DNA of 64,000 bases from Coptis chinensis (GCA_015680905.1 CM027377.1:62083501-62147500); one strand, 5' to 3'; shown: positions 35,718 to 48,514, counted from the first letter of the stretch. Notes: generated by a model from the sequence alone, not told the origin. Translations and numbers: made by a program.

Positions 35718-38035
35718 TATGGGCGCATTTTGTTTAGTTTCGACATTACCATTGAGACAACAATTTGTTGCCGGAAATAAGCCATATCCTCCTGCAAGTT
35801 CATATACAAATCCGCTTGGTTAGTCAAAATGAAGATTTAAGGTAACCAAACTATAGATAATTAATTGGACATATTGAGGAACATACTAGATTGTGTCAAA
35901 TTGTTACCTGATCAAACCAATGTACCAACTTTTCCCCGTCCCAAAGCTCCAATGTATAGTCGAAGCTATACATATAAAGATACGTACTTACTATACTTTC
36001 AAAGATTGCACTAAACTCAAATTTGAAACTATAAGTTAATTAGGGCCATAAGATAAGATATATACCCATTGTGTTGTTGTGGCACATCTTTGCATTTCTC
36101 AATAACCCAGTCTTTCACATCACAATTTTTGGCATGGAAATCCCCAATCAGAGACAAAGTGTAGTGCATTTTTGTAACCTAAGAAAACACAAAAGTCAAA
36201 TTTAGTTCGAAAACATGAAGCGTGGATTGTGAGATATTCTCAAATGATCACAAAAATACTTTTAAGTTACAAAACTCACCATAGACTTCATCAAATCCAT
36301 CCCTCCACAAATGTAGGATGCGCTGCCCGCAAGAGAGTCTAATATCTCAACTTTGCGAGCACTAGGATCAAAGACATATAGCCACCAGTGATTACCGTCG
36401 ACGACGGGCACAAACCACTACACAACCACAATCAAAAGTAGTTCAAGGTGGAACTCTCTACCAAAGTTGGGAATTGCCTTATCAAACCATGAGTCATAGT
36501 AAAATCATCTTACCCTTCGATATTTGCTAATATCATTTTCCAATTTAATTGCACGAGCCGCGGAAGTTAGCTGCGTCTCATTTTTGGTTTTAACCTACAA
36601 AAAACAACATTGGGTACTCAAAAGGTACATCATCATGTTAGCCTTTTATTATAGAACAAAACCATTTTCACTTCATACCTTACTCGCACCCATTAGGTAA
36701 GGGTAGTAATAGTGCCTATTGTAGTTTGTAGGCTTGCTGTTTTGCTCCGCGTTCAGGTACACACACCAAGCAAAGACCAACTACACCAAATATAACAAGT
36801 AGCAAGGTAATTAAATTATTTTGTAATCCCAAAATCATTAGTAGTTTCTAATTAAAAAACAGTGCAATAAAATGCGATCGTAACATACGAAGCTAGTTAC
36901 TCTGCCATTCCCAAGTAAACACTTAAATGTGGATCTGTTCTCCAACCATCTGTTGAAGTCCACGATGAAGTCCCTACACCAAAGAAAAGGAATTCAGTAT
37001 GGTTTGGATGAAGTTCTACTAAAATTAGCCATGTACATAAGCCAACACCGTTTACCCTGCTTTTCCATAAGGTGAATATATTGAGCGGAATACAGCTGCT
37101 TCCTCCACTGTTAACAGTACGTGAGGTTGTACCTAGTCTGCCTTCACATCTTTAAATGGATAATCTTCAACCTTGTTGTCCGATTCAATCTAGAAAGCGA
37201 ATAAATTACTATGTGACATATTGAGGTGTGTTCATAAATATGAAAGCAGTTCTAAATATGACACTTTACGTGCTCTAATTGGAAATATGATACTCTATGT
37301 GACATATTGAGGTGTGTTCATAAATATGAAAAGCAGTTCGGAATATGAAACTTTACGTGCTCTAATTGGAAATATGATACTCCATGTGACATATTGAGTT
37401 GTGTTCACGACTGTGAAATCAGTTCTGAATAGGACACTATATGTGGTCTAATTTTTAATATGACAATCTATGTTACATATTGAGGTGTGTTCACTACTAT
37501 GAAATCAGTTATGCATATCCCACTTTATGTGGTATATTTTTAAATATGATACTCTATGTAACATATTGAGGTATGTTCAGTACTATGAAATCAATTCTGA
37601 ATATAACACATTATGTGGTATACATTTCAATTTGACATTCTGTTAACATCCCAACCAACAAACCATCAATAGATCAGACTATAAAATCGTTCAAAAGTCA
37701 TGAATATGAAAGTAAAGACCTTAATCTAAGTAGAGAAATAGTAGCAAACTCACACAATTACCTCTGTTATTATCCTCCTCCTTGCAAAAGGAGTGTCCAG
37801 TGAAGGGAACATATTGCATCTTCTCACAAGGGGAGGTGTCTTAAAGACATCTTCTCCGTAGCTCTCCGCATCAATTATCTCAATGCCTTCATGTGTATCT
37901 TTCAGTATGGGTTCCTTCCATTCATAAAACATGCTACGAAGTGTTGTAACACTGTCCTTGAGTTCTGCTAGTGCCGATTCGAAAGCCCTTTTCAGATCTT
38001 GCACATCAAGTTTAAGAATCTCCAACTCTGCTGCA
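35718..38035 (-). pseudogene. Ulp1-like cysteine protease relative, copy B, catalytic Cys motif missing
   Basis: Reading on the minus strand: a coiled-coil exon (about 38035-37762, LEILKLDVQDLKRAFESALA ... PPLVRRCNMFPSLDTPFARR); an exon 37192-37057 (EDYPFKDVKAD*VQPH, in-frame TAG; EEAAVFRSIYSPYGK); then RDFIVDFNRWLENRSTFKCL, FAWCVYLNAEQNSKPTNYNR, and an exon 36418-36281 with WFVPVVDGNHWWLYVFDP (catalytic His and Asp). The exon 36180-36070 ends VPQQHN (oxyanion Gln). The next exon, ending near 35909, joins as NGFDYTLELWDGEKLVHWFD where family members have a DCG...LELWDG-type block, so the catalytic Cys appears deleted. The tail LQEDMAYFRQQIVV ends at a stop at 35718-35720. The N-terminal domain present in copy A is not seen. 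Not a working protease. Confidence 0.75.
37205..37640. repeat. 86-bp tandem repeat family, site 3
   Basis: Five units, starts near 37210, 37296, 37382, 37470 and 37554, so about 86 bp each, in the same orientation as sites 1 and 2. It sits in an intron of Ulp1-like copy B. The right flank 37640-37745 copies the flank of site 2 (35310-35420), which marks a local segmental duplication. Confidence 0.85.
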
Positions 38036-38109
38036 CAAAATTGACCCGTTCATAAATATTATACTTGTTTCTAGGTACTCTAGGCGGTCGGTGGTGTTGT
38101 GCACCTACA

Positions 38110-39150
38110 ATAGAAAACAAGTCCATATAAAACAGCCACCAAGGTAAGAGAGGTAAGATCATAATATATGAATATCAAAATATATGTGCTCAACACAAGT
38201 ATCAAAAAAGCAAGCTAAACACAAACACACCAAAAAGTCTTCTAGTTCGAAAACATGTTTCATTTGTCCAAGAACCAATTTTTCACAATTTAATATGTGG
38301 ACAACATGCCATTAATCAAAGAAAATCCACAGACTATGTAACTATTAGTGATTTAATTTGAACTAAGTAACAAGTATGTCATTTGAGGTCTCGGATTCCT
38401 CATATGCAACAAAATATGGCATATGCATATCTGAACCAAGTTAAGAATATGCAACTCAGGCAGATTTTTTCCTTTTCTTATAGTAGTATACTGTAACATA
38501 TGCTATATTAATAGATCTGAAGAACCAAGAACATGAACCATGTAAAGTGAGCACTAAGTTTAGGGGCGTTGATTCACATTAACATTATGGTCCTCACAAC
38601 ACTAATCATTTTCACTTAGTGTTGGCATTTGAAAATATATACTGCCAAACCAAGTTTAGTCAGCGCAAGTTTAGTGTCCTTACTTTTCCTTAGAAAAACC
38701 ATGTTTGCTTCAGAACTATGAAGACCTTGAAAGTGTTAGAGCTTCTCTCTTAAAAACCAGACCTTGTCTCTCTTAGTTTGTAAAGAGAGCTTGAGAGTGG
38801 TAATTTTGAGAAATAGATTAGAGTGCTGGAGAGAAGTGGTTATGGGGAGCCATTATATACGTGGGTTAAATAAGAGCAGATAGTGACATATTGTTGATGG
38901 AATCCTTGTTTGTTTTGAGTTCCCAAATCTGCTGTGACACAAGTATGCGGCTGATACGATGTGCATTAATTATTGGTGGCAAGGGCGCGAAAAAGAAAGT
39001 TGATGGGTGTGGGGTTTTGATAGAATGGTAACGAGAGGTACTTACAAAACAGGGTTTGTGTTGTTGATCTCAAATACACCCTATCAGAATAAGAGATAGA
39101 GAGAGATATTCCCACGTGGTGCTTTTATGAGCAAGGTGCCACTAAAATTG
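38110..39150. other. Sequence upstream of Ulp1-like copy B
   Basis: AT-rich sequence without clear coding potential. The 5' exons or promoter of copy B would lie here, but I cannot define them. Confidence 0.4.
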
Positions 39151-39199
39151 TGTGGAACCAGGTGTAGCATATTGACTAATTGGGTTAGTGAAGTGAGGG

Positions 39200-39560
39200 A
39201 AGCAAGGCCCAAAATATCTCCAATATATCTAATATATATCATTTTTTTGGTACACCGAAATGGATATATTCGATATATCTCAACCGAATATTGAATCCCT
39301 CTTTTTTTTCCCGATATATATTGCAATTTCTGATATAACGATATATATTGACCGATATATCCGCTATAAATTTTTGACTTTGACCGATATTGTTGACTTT
39401 GACCAAATATTGACGATATTTCCTTTATATCGACATAAACACAATTTTGACTGGTCAACAAAAAAATACATATCTCCAATATTTCCGATATATCTAAAAT
39501 TTTTCCATTTTTGGGTACATCGAAATATTCACTTAATTCGATATTTTGGGTCTTGCTGTG
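39200..39560. repeat. Degenerate 'ccgatatat' repeat tract
   Basis: Dense irregular repetition of cgatatat / atatctccgatat words on both strands. The same word family fills 43370-44190. Confidence 0.6.
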
Positions 39561-40254
39561 AAGTAGGCTTTGATGAGGATCATGATGTAGGTCTCGATGA
39601 CCATCTATTATGACCATCGCATAGTGGTTAATTACTATTACTATGACTCAATTACTACGGTGTTATTACGAATTAAAGTATTAATTATTGGTGTTAATCA
39701 CGTACTAAACAAATTTATTTCTTATTTGGCTCTCTTCTTATTTTTATATTTTGTTCATTACTAGGGTATGCCCGTGCGGCATTGATGAACTCGACGCGTC
39801 TACGACACTATCTAGCATGAACTCGACGCGCCTTCGGTGCTATCTCCTCAACCAGTCCAATTGGACATTATCCATAAACCCAATAGCATCAATTGGGCCA
39901 GTCCTATATACAGTACCACGTTAAATTTGGAGGCCCAATAGTTTATAGGCTAGCCCAATTAGTTTTTAAGCCCACCCACAATTGTTGACTTTTGAGTGTT
40001 TTTAGATAGATCACATGGATATTGATTTGGAATATACAAAATTGCACAAACCCCTAAATCACTTGGATTAGCCATGTCATATTTTGTTAGGAAGATTTGT
40101 AGCCGCCGGATGGGCCCTTTTGGGCCCCACACCATTATGTTTGGTTAGATACATAGTTCGGGATCTCGGAATTTTTGAAATTCCGACAAATCCAAAAACT
40201 GAAATTCATCAAAATATACCCCTTTATATTCGGAATTTTGACTAATTTCGAAAT

Positions 40255-40410
40255 CTGAAAAGCTAGTGTGCGCAGGGTGTACCCATGCGCAGGCATTTGG
40301 GCCACTAATATAGGCACACAAGTACTGGTGTATTGCAACAAAGAAGTATTGTCAACAGCTCTCATTCCTGCGCACATATACATACTGATGCACCCTAGAT
40401 ACCCTCTTTC
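40255..40410. mobile_element. MITE copy 1 (ends gctagtgtgcgcagggtgta / gatgcaccctagatacc)
   Basis: A block of about 155 bp, repeated in reverse orientation at 43213-43370 and in shortened form at 43838-43925. Shared internal words are 'gggccactaatatag', 'gtattgcaacaaagaagtattgtc' and 'ctctcattcctg'. The ends 'agggtgta' and 'tgcaccct' are inverted. Non-coding. Confidence 0.75.
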
Positions 40411-41621
40411 GGAATAATCAAAATTTCGACTCTATATTCGGAATTCCGGTTTTTTGAAAAACCGAAATATTGGGTGGAATTCCGAGGTTTCGTTTGGAAT
40501 CACGAACACTGGTTAGATCACAGATACGCTCACCTTTGGCCCTCGCATTACTCTGGATCCCTTGAAACGGCGCCTGGGGTGCCCCAACGCGATCCATCCC
40601 CCCGGTACTAAAAGAACTCCAAACCGAAGCTCGCCTAAAACTCCAATCGAAGCCCATAAGAAGCCCGACAAAAAAGCCCAACCGAAGTCCACTAAAAGTC
40701 CAGCCGCATTTATTGACTTCAAGAATGATGCAACACTCTTGTTCCACACTATTAAACAACCCACACCTCATAAGCCCTAGGATTTGCTACCTCATAAGCT
40801 AGACCCAAAGGTTAGGGGGTGGTGTTTGATCCAACACCCTTCTTTGTTATATTAATTGGTGTTAATTATTTGTCCCCACACCATTTATTCGGATCTTTTA
40901 TTTTCTTTTTAATTTAGTGATTTATGTCCATAATATTTAGGCGGCGTTATACAAATTCAAACTTGTCACTTATATATGTTCCTCATAAATGTTTTAAGCT
41001 TTTAAGGGTTGCCATGTTTTAAGACCCAATGCCGGTTTTTAAATTACTTAATTGTGCATTTATAAATCCGACTCTTATAAAATAGAGGTCGGTATAAAAT
41101 ATGTGTATTTTCCATAAGGATATCAACAACGGAATTTCACGAAATATGTCATTTGAATTCGAAATATCGGAATTGATGTAATTTCACTAAATATCGGAAA
41201 TGTTTATGGCTTCACTGTGCAGTTTAAGCACTAATCGGGAGCAAGTCGCTCCAAAAGCTTATAACGATTAATCGCCTTAGCTAACCTATAATACATATGT
41301 CACATATAAGTCATATAACAACCTAAAACAAAATAAAGTCAAAAAACTACAAGCCTGAGTGGTGGAGTGATAGCTGGATCAAGACGAGTTTTCTTTGGTT
41401 GTTTTTCACTTTTTATGGTTTTGACTATTTCCTCGGTGAAGTGAAACATTTTCAATATACCGACCTCTTCAATATATAGATTCGTGGGCTTTTCTTTTTT
41501 GGGATTTTTTGTTTTTTGTTGGCTTAAATTTAACAAAAAAAAAAACCTATAAACCTATTAATCGGTGCTTTTTTTATACCGATTTTCCGATTAAGCGAAG
41601 AAATCGCCCGTTTTATTGCAC

Positions 41622-41910
41622 CCGCTCAGACCTCTAAATTTTTTCTTGATCGAATTGGTTGAGGGGCGCATAGCGCTTATGCGGCAATTAAGCGGTGTTT
41701 AAACTGCTTAGCCGCTCAGACCTCTAAATTTTTTCTTGATCGGATAGGTCGAGGGGCGGGGCGCTTATGCCCCAATTAAGCGGCGATTAATAGGCGCTTA
41801 AACTGCCCAGCCGCTCAGACCTCTAAATTTTTTGTTGATTGGATCGGTTGAGGGGGGCATAACGCTTATGCGCCAATTAAGCGGAGATTAATAGGAGCTT
41901 AAACTGCCCA
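41622..41910. repeat. Tandem repeat of 89-100 bp, three copies
   Basis: 'ccgctcagacctctaaatttttt' starts at 41622, 41711 and 41811. Each copy goes on with 'ttgatcgRatNggttgaggggc', 'gcgcttatgc', 'caattaagcgg' and 'cttaaactgcccag'. Much more GC-rich than its surroundings and non-coding. Confidence 0.85.
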
Positions 41911-42538
41911 GGATTTGGCTTGTAATGTTTGTAATTCAAATCAACTCATTATTGTGTGGTATGATTGTTCAGCAGGTATTAGTTTGATTGGAATTGACTT
42001 TGACTACTCTCTTATGTTACATTAAGTTTCATAAAACATGAGAAAGCCATTCAATCTGGTTGCAGACTTGCAAGTACGCATGGAGTTGTTCACTGACTTG
42101 ACTCAACTTAATTGCTTCTTACATGTGGCACTCTTAGCTCACGTCTCTAACCCTTGGTTTTGGGCAATAGAGCCACCACACCATACCTAGCTAACTAGCT
42201 TTAGCCATGATTAATTTGACCCTCTTATACTAAGTGGGTAAAAGAGTAAAACTCAAGAATTGAACCATGATGATGGCACCTGCCTATCGACATTGTTTGG
42301 GTCCTCATTTCTATCCACTTCTATACTCATCCAAAAAAGATCAGGAGAGATGGTACGAAAGGCATACCATATTACACTATTGTTCGGGTATGTCATTTCT
42401 TGTGACATACTATAGTCCATAGTACAAACTATTGTGATATATCGCGATATATCATAAAATGATACATATTACATAAAAATAACAATATGCTCCAAGATAT
42501 ATCTCTCTCCTTTAAAGAATGCGCCCCCACCTACAGTT

Positions 42539-42560
42539 TTTTTTTTTTTTTTTTTTTTTC
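42539..42560. repeat. Poly(T) run of about 22
   Basis: Homopolymer T. It could be the poly(A) tail of a lost retroposon on the minus strand, but no such sequence is recognisable beside it. Confidence 0.85.
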
Positions 42561-43212
42561 TGATTTTTCCCTCGCCAAATACTATTATTACAACCCATGC
42601 CATCCGAAATTTTGACAATTCCACCCAAAATTTCTACGATTTTATTAGAAATTCCAGACAAATTTTCAAAAATTATTTATTCCTATTTTATTTCGGTTTT
42701 ATTTTAAGAGGCCTCTTATTTTAATTTTTTTAACCCGACAAATTTTAATATATTTAGTCTAAATTAGTGGGTTAGCGGCATAGTTAGCAATTCATAATAC
42801 GGCAAAAATTCGATACATAAAATATTAGAATAAAATTCGAGTTTCGACAAGAATTCGTTTTTTCAATTCGGATTAAAAAAAATGGAAACGGCAAAAGTTC
42901 CCGTTCATAAGTAATTTGAGTATAATACAAAGCTAAAATTTAAAAAATACGATAAAATTTGACAACATACTAAACTTATAGTGAAAATACGAATAATTCT
43001 CGAATTAATGATTTCTTGCCTAATTAACGAATTATTCCGTATCATTGATAAATACGATATTTTTAAACGTTTTCCGAATTAAATGAATAATTCGCCGAAT
43101 TGCTAACTATGGTTAGTGGGACCTCCTTACATCTAGAATAACAATTTGGGTCGGAAATTTAAATTAATTTTTAATGATCGATTCAAATTTCAATTTTGGA
43201 ATCGGGGTTTTT

Positions 43213-43370
43213 TATTAAGAGGGCATCTAGGGTGCATCAGGGTGTATGAGTGCACAGGAATGAGAGCCCTTGGACAATACTTCTTTGTTGCAATACACTA
43301 GTACTTTTACCTATATGAGTGGCCCAGATGCTATACGCTGAGTACACCCTACGCACACTAGCTTTTCGGT
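43213..43370. mobile_element. MITE copy 2 (inverted relative to copy 1)
   Basis: Reverse-complement match to 40255-40410, about 85% by eye, ending in 'acgcacactagcttttcgg'. Confidence 0.75.
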
Positions 43371-44190
43371 ATCCATAATATCCACGATATTTATCGATAA
43401 TTTAGATGTATCCATGATATTTGCATATGAGACAATGTCAAATATCCCCAAAGAAAAAGATATATCCACGATACATATCCATAAATCAGGGATCGATACT
43501 TTGCCATATCTTGATATTTTGTACTATGGTTTCACATGCAAATATCGTGGATATATCCAAAATATCGACAAATATCATGGATATTGTGGATATTTCTTGA
43601 TATATCTTGATATATAATTTATATTAATTTGAAATATAATGATAAATATTAACCTCAAATATTAAATACAATTGTTAACTACATAAAATATCGCAAAATA
43701 TCTCCAAATATTGCAAAATATCGCATATATTGTTGATATTTACAGTTGAACTAGCATTCTAGCATGCACGATGTCCCTGTTGTTTTTCATGCTTATTTTA
43801 TGCTACCTATCCGAATTCGAAATCAATATGGTTAATAAAACCGAAAAGCTAGTGTGCGCAGGGTGTACTCAGCGTATAGCATCTGGGCCATTCTTTGATA
43901 TAGCATCAGGGTGCACTCTAAAACCGAAAACCGTATGGATATTCTTTGATATATCATGATATTTAATAATTTATATTTATTTGAAATATAATAGTAAATA
44001 TTAAATAACCTACACAAAATATCGCCAAATATCCCAAAATATCAATAAATATCGCAAATATCGCCAAAATATCACGGATATTTGCAGTCTTATATATATA
44101 TCTCTAAATATATCGTGATATTTATATATCTTTTGTTGACATATAGATATTTATCATGAAATATCACGATATATCGTGATATTTTATACT
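43370..44190. repeat. Degenerate 'atatcgYgatat' tract with direct duplication
   Basis: Irregular ATATC/GATAT repetition. The segment 43427-43535 (acaatgtcaaatatccccaaag ...) recurs at 44201-44300 as a direct repeat about 775 bp away, so part of this tract was duplicated. Confidence 0.6.
43838..43925. mobile_element. MITE copy 3, internally deleted
   Basis: Keeps both ends of the MITE (gaaaagctagtgtgcgcagg, agggtgcactct) but lacks about 70 internal bases present in copies 1 and 2. It is inserted in the ATATC tract. Confidence 0.65.
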
Positions 44191-44442
44191 ATTGGTGAAA
44201 CAATGTCAAATATCCCCAAAGAGGGGGATATATCCACGATACATATCAAGAAATTGGGTATCGATAAATACTCATATCCTCATATTTTGTACTATGTTTT
44301 GTACTATGCTATAGTCATCCCAAAATTTTCTTGTTGAAAAATACACATAATTTCAAAATTTCATTAGGCACCTCATTTTATTATTGATGTCCATGAATAA
44401 AATACACGTATTTAATTAAGTAACCCCCCATTAGGCACCTCA

Positions 44443-44585
44443 TTTTACTTAACCACCCACGGATGTACCCACATTTGGCGATAACCCCCCATTTTAAAAA
44501 ATTCATTACTGATTGCCCCCCGCCCACTCCGTCTATTTTGTGAGTACCGTCAGTTGATATTTTTTATATTGCCCACTTTACCCCT
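44443..44585 (+). repeat. MULE terminal inverted repeat, left
   Basis: Runs from 'ttttacttaaccacccacgg' to 'gcccactttacccct'. It matches the reverse complement of 57331-57470 at roughly 88-90%, including 'gagtaccgtcagttgatatt' without mismatch. Confidence 0.9.
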
Positions 44586-45000
44586 ATTATATAGCGGGAA
44601 TATTTGAAAGAGAGCCCCCCACATTAAAAAACATAAAACATAAACACGATTTGTGTAAAACCCCCTAAATGTGCCCTAATTTTATCTGATCATTCTCTCT
44701 CTCTAACACTGTTGATCTTCTTCTCATTTGATTGTGGTCACTTCTCCGTCTTTCTCTTTCGTTCTCACTTCACTTATTTCACTGGTAAGTTCACTCTCAC
44801 TATTTACTTTTTCGTATGAAATTTTAAAAAAATTGCACATTTATGTTCGTCGGGTTGTTTTGTAGTTTGGGGTGTTTATTTTGTGACATTTGGAAGTTTA
44901 TATTGATGTTCCCTTTGTAATGATGATTGTATGATCAGAAAAATGTTTGATTTGTAATATTGTGTTTGATTTGTGATACTGTGTTTCCCGTTTCAGAAGA

Positions 45001-46762
45001 ATGTCTGTTCGAGGGTATAGGGTTTTAAGGATACATTTAATGGAGAATGGAGAGAAGCAACTAGGGATGGTGTTAGGCGTAATGTGTATGTGGGTGGGAA
45101 CACAGTTGATACAGACATAATTGATGGTGATGTAGCTAATATGGTCGAATTGGTTGCTTGGATCACATGTAAAATTGATTGTCCCCCAAACCCTATACTT
45201 GAGATTAGTTGGGCTGATGGAGAAAATAGAAGACAAATTGTGTCTGATGCTGATTTGTTTTATATGTGGGGTCATGCAAGTAGAGATAGGAGAGGGTATA
45301 GCCATTTGTATATCAAAGTTATTGAAGTGGAAGAATTGAGCAGTACTGATGATGAGGATAATTCTAGTGAGTATCCACCCACAGACTATGAAGCAAAAGA
45401 AAGTGATGATGATGTCATATATGTTGATGGCATACCATGCAAGAAAGGACAAGATTTTGATCTTGATGAATGGCCAACAGTTGAAGAAATTGATAGGATG
45501 ATGGACTTGACAAGTGGCTCTTTTAAGGGTAAAAAATTGTTGGAATGTAATACTGTTGGTGATGGGCTTGGGTCTGGGTCTAATACTTCCAAAGATCTTG
45601 GGTCCAATACTGTTGGTGATGGGCTTGGTGTAGGTGATGCAGAAAAGTCTCAAAGCTCTACCCAAAGGATGAGGAATAGTATGAGAAGTTCTCACTCCCA
45701 AAGATCTTGTTATCAAGTTGCAGGTACGTTTTGTTCTTTATTATCTTTTTTCTTGAGATGTCTTCATATTTCTGAAAATGTTTTATTGATTTTAGCAGAT
45801 AAAACAGGCCATGGTGAGTTTGATGACACTTTAAACTTTGACTTTTTGAACTTTGGAGTGGAACAGAATGTTGCTCAAGCTGATAATGTGACAACAGATA
45901 ATGATATGTTACATATTAGGGGCCTCTACATATTATTTTTTATTTTGTACTGTACAAGAAATAGGTTATGATATATCTCATGATATATACTTACTAGATC
46001 TGTTTGATAAACCAGCAAAGCCAGAAAGACCAACAAGGCCAGAAAGACCACAAGTTGATGTGAATCAGATTGATGCAGAAGAGGCATACCACAGTTGTGA
46101 ATCAACAGATGAGGAATACATCCCTTCTGAAGGTGAAAGTGATATTGAATTTGATGCCTATGTTGTTGGAGAGCATGAGCATGAGCTTGATGAAGATGTA
46201 AGCAATGCTGGTAGAGTTAGTGATGTTGTAAACATAATATTCAACATACCAACTGATGAAGGTGTTACTAGTGGTGCAAAACCATTGATTTTGGAGGTTG
46301 GTCAGACTTGGAAAGACAGGTATGAATTAAGGGATTACATTAGACTTTATGCTATTAGTAATAAGTTCATATTGAAGTAGACAAGAAATGACAGTGATAA
46401 GATGGAGTGGAAATGCAAGTCGCAGGATTGTAAATGGAGGTGTTATGTTAGGGTGATGACAAATGGTCATACAATGAAGTGTAGAAGCATGAATGATATA
46501 CATACATGTGTTGGTGATGCAGAAGAAAGGAATCCAATGGAAAATGCCCAGTGGATAGCAAGTCAAATTGAGATAGAAATGAGGCTGCATCATAGGAGTT
46601 TTACTCCTAATGACATCAAAGAAGAAATGATGCATAAGTTTCAGGTAAGGATTAAGTATTGGCAGGCTTGGCATGCAAGAACCATAGCAATGGAAAAAAT
46701 ACATGGAAGTTATGATCTTTCATATGCAAAATTGGCTGAGTTGTGTAGGCAACTTGTTGCTA
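45001..46762 (+). pseudogene. MULE transposase, 5' part (PB1-like region and MuDR DNA-binding domain)
   Basis: A 5'-UTR intron is likely (donor near 44784, acceptor 44996 before ATG 45001). After a frameshift near 45025 the reading is FNGEWREATRDGVRRNVYVG and onward, a PB1-like N-terminus, then an acidic linker with introns (about 45724-45797 and about 45908-45965). A MuDR DNA-binding region follows: WKDRYELRDYIRLYAISNKF, WKCKSQDCKWRCYVRV, HTCVGDAEERNP. A TAG at 46378 stands in for Trp of FILK(W)TRND. Coding ends at LAELCRQLVA where the CACTA-like element was inserted. The catalytic part resumes at 53519 with SNPGSVAIHSRH. Confidence 0.85.
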
Positions 46763-48514
46763 CTACAACAGAAGGGCTCTTTTGCAGCGCACCCTTTTGC
46801 CACGCTAAAAATTTGTTGCTAAAACACATCTATTGCAACGCCAGCTGGCGCTGCTAAATGTCTTCCGTTCCATAAGGCCTGACTTACTTGCATTCACATA
46901 TTGCAACGCCTAGACCGTGACAAATGCTTGCTTTTATTATTTTTAAGAAACAATAACAAATATTTTTTTTAGGAATTTTAGCATTGGCAACGCAGTTGTC
47001 GCTGCGACAATACATGGAATTATTTGCAACGCCGTATTCATTGCTATAAGCTTTAGTCGATTTAATATTTACGGTTTCTCAATATTTGGTATATATTTGT
47101 TGCGGCGATTGTGGCGTCACAATTGGACTCTTTCAATTTTCACAGCCTTCTTCGCGGGCTTTCTTTTGGGTTTTGGCTCGAACAAAATAACTAAAATACT
47201 GAAAATAGAAATAACAAAAATAACAAAAAAAAAAAAACCCTAAAATCACTTCTTCTCTCCAACTGCTCGCTCCCCTCTTTAGTTTCATCAACAAATATTG
47301 CTATTGCTAGGTGGCTTCAATCTTCCACCCCCGAATTAAGGTAGTCTTCTTCTACATTTAAGATAATTCATATAAGCTTTCCATATTTCGCAATCTATTT
47401 TTTTTTTTCATATTACATATTAAATTTAAAAAAAAACTTTGTTTTCGGTTCTAGGATTGGGATTGGTGTTTTGATTTTAAGGTAATCTCCCACAACCAGA
47501 AAAACGTTAGTTTTGATTTTGGGTTTGTTGAAAGTTTCAATTTTTTTTTCGATTAAAAGAATTTGTTGTTTCACGTACAATTAGATTCAACCGTCTCTGC
47601 TGGGGCAAGGCCGGATCTGGGACCATCAAGAATTTCTCCTTGGTCTCATTCTTTGGTGGTCTCGTCGATGGCAGCATCAACATTTGGAATCCCCTCTCTC
47701 TCATTCGGTAATCTATCTCTCAATGCCTTTATTATTATGATTTTTATATTACCATCAACCGATCCATCCATTGTTTTCCTGTTATATCGGGATCCATTTA
47801 GGGTTTCTTCAATAACAACTACAAAATTCATTCCTTAATAATAATTAATCAATTAATAAACGTTTATCCCTGCAGTTCACAGGATGTTGACCGTTCTCTT
47901 GTTGGACGTTTTCCAAAGCATACAGGCCCTGTAAGTTTTTCATAACCCTGCCTACATCATCCTCTCTTGATTTCCTCACACTTTTACTTACCTCTGGGCT
48001 AAAGGTTCGTGGTCTCGAATTCAATACCAATCTGCCAAACCTTCTTGCATCTGGTGCTGTTGAAGGGGAAATCTGCATTTGGGACCTGGCAAATCCAGCA
48101 GAACCTACTCATTTCCCACCACTCAAGGTAACAAAACAACATTATTTCTCAATTGATGCATGCACTGTAAGATTGACAACAATTTCATCTTTGTCCGATT
48201 TTTGCCGTCTAAAGCTCAACTTATTTGACTCCTTTGTACGTAATGGAGTATCTAGTTAGTTATATATTAATGGCAGTGAGCTTTACCGGAGTGGCTTAGA
48301 GGGTTTCGTATAATTTTTCCATATCCTTGTGTCTTAAACCTAGGTAGATCTTCTAATCCCGACAAACTAACTTGCAGAGCTACACTGCTTATTGGATCTA
48401 AATGTACAAAACGCCAAATTCTATCTATTATAGAATTCAAGGAGAACCAATTTAAAGCAAATTTGTAAAGAAAACGAGAATGAAATAAACAAGTAGTGAA
48501 GGAACCCCAAGAAT

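Noticed and set aside
39760-39840. Possible Helitron terminus ('ctagggtatgcccgtgcgg')
   Set aside because: No matching hairpin plus CTRR end and no rep/helicase sequence anywhere in the window.
40562-40780. Lys/Pro-rich 72-codon frame
   Set aside because: No start context, no homology recognised, and the opposite strand is equally open in two frames.
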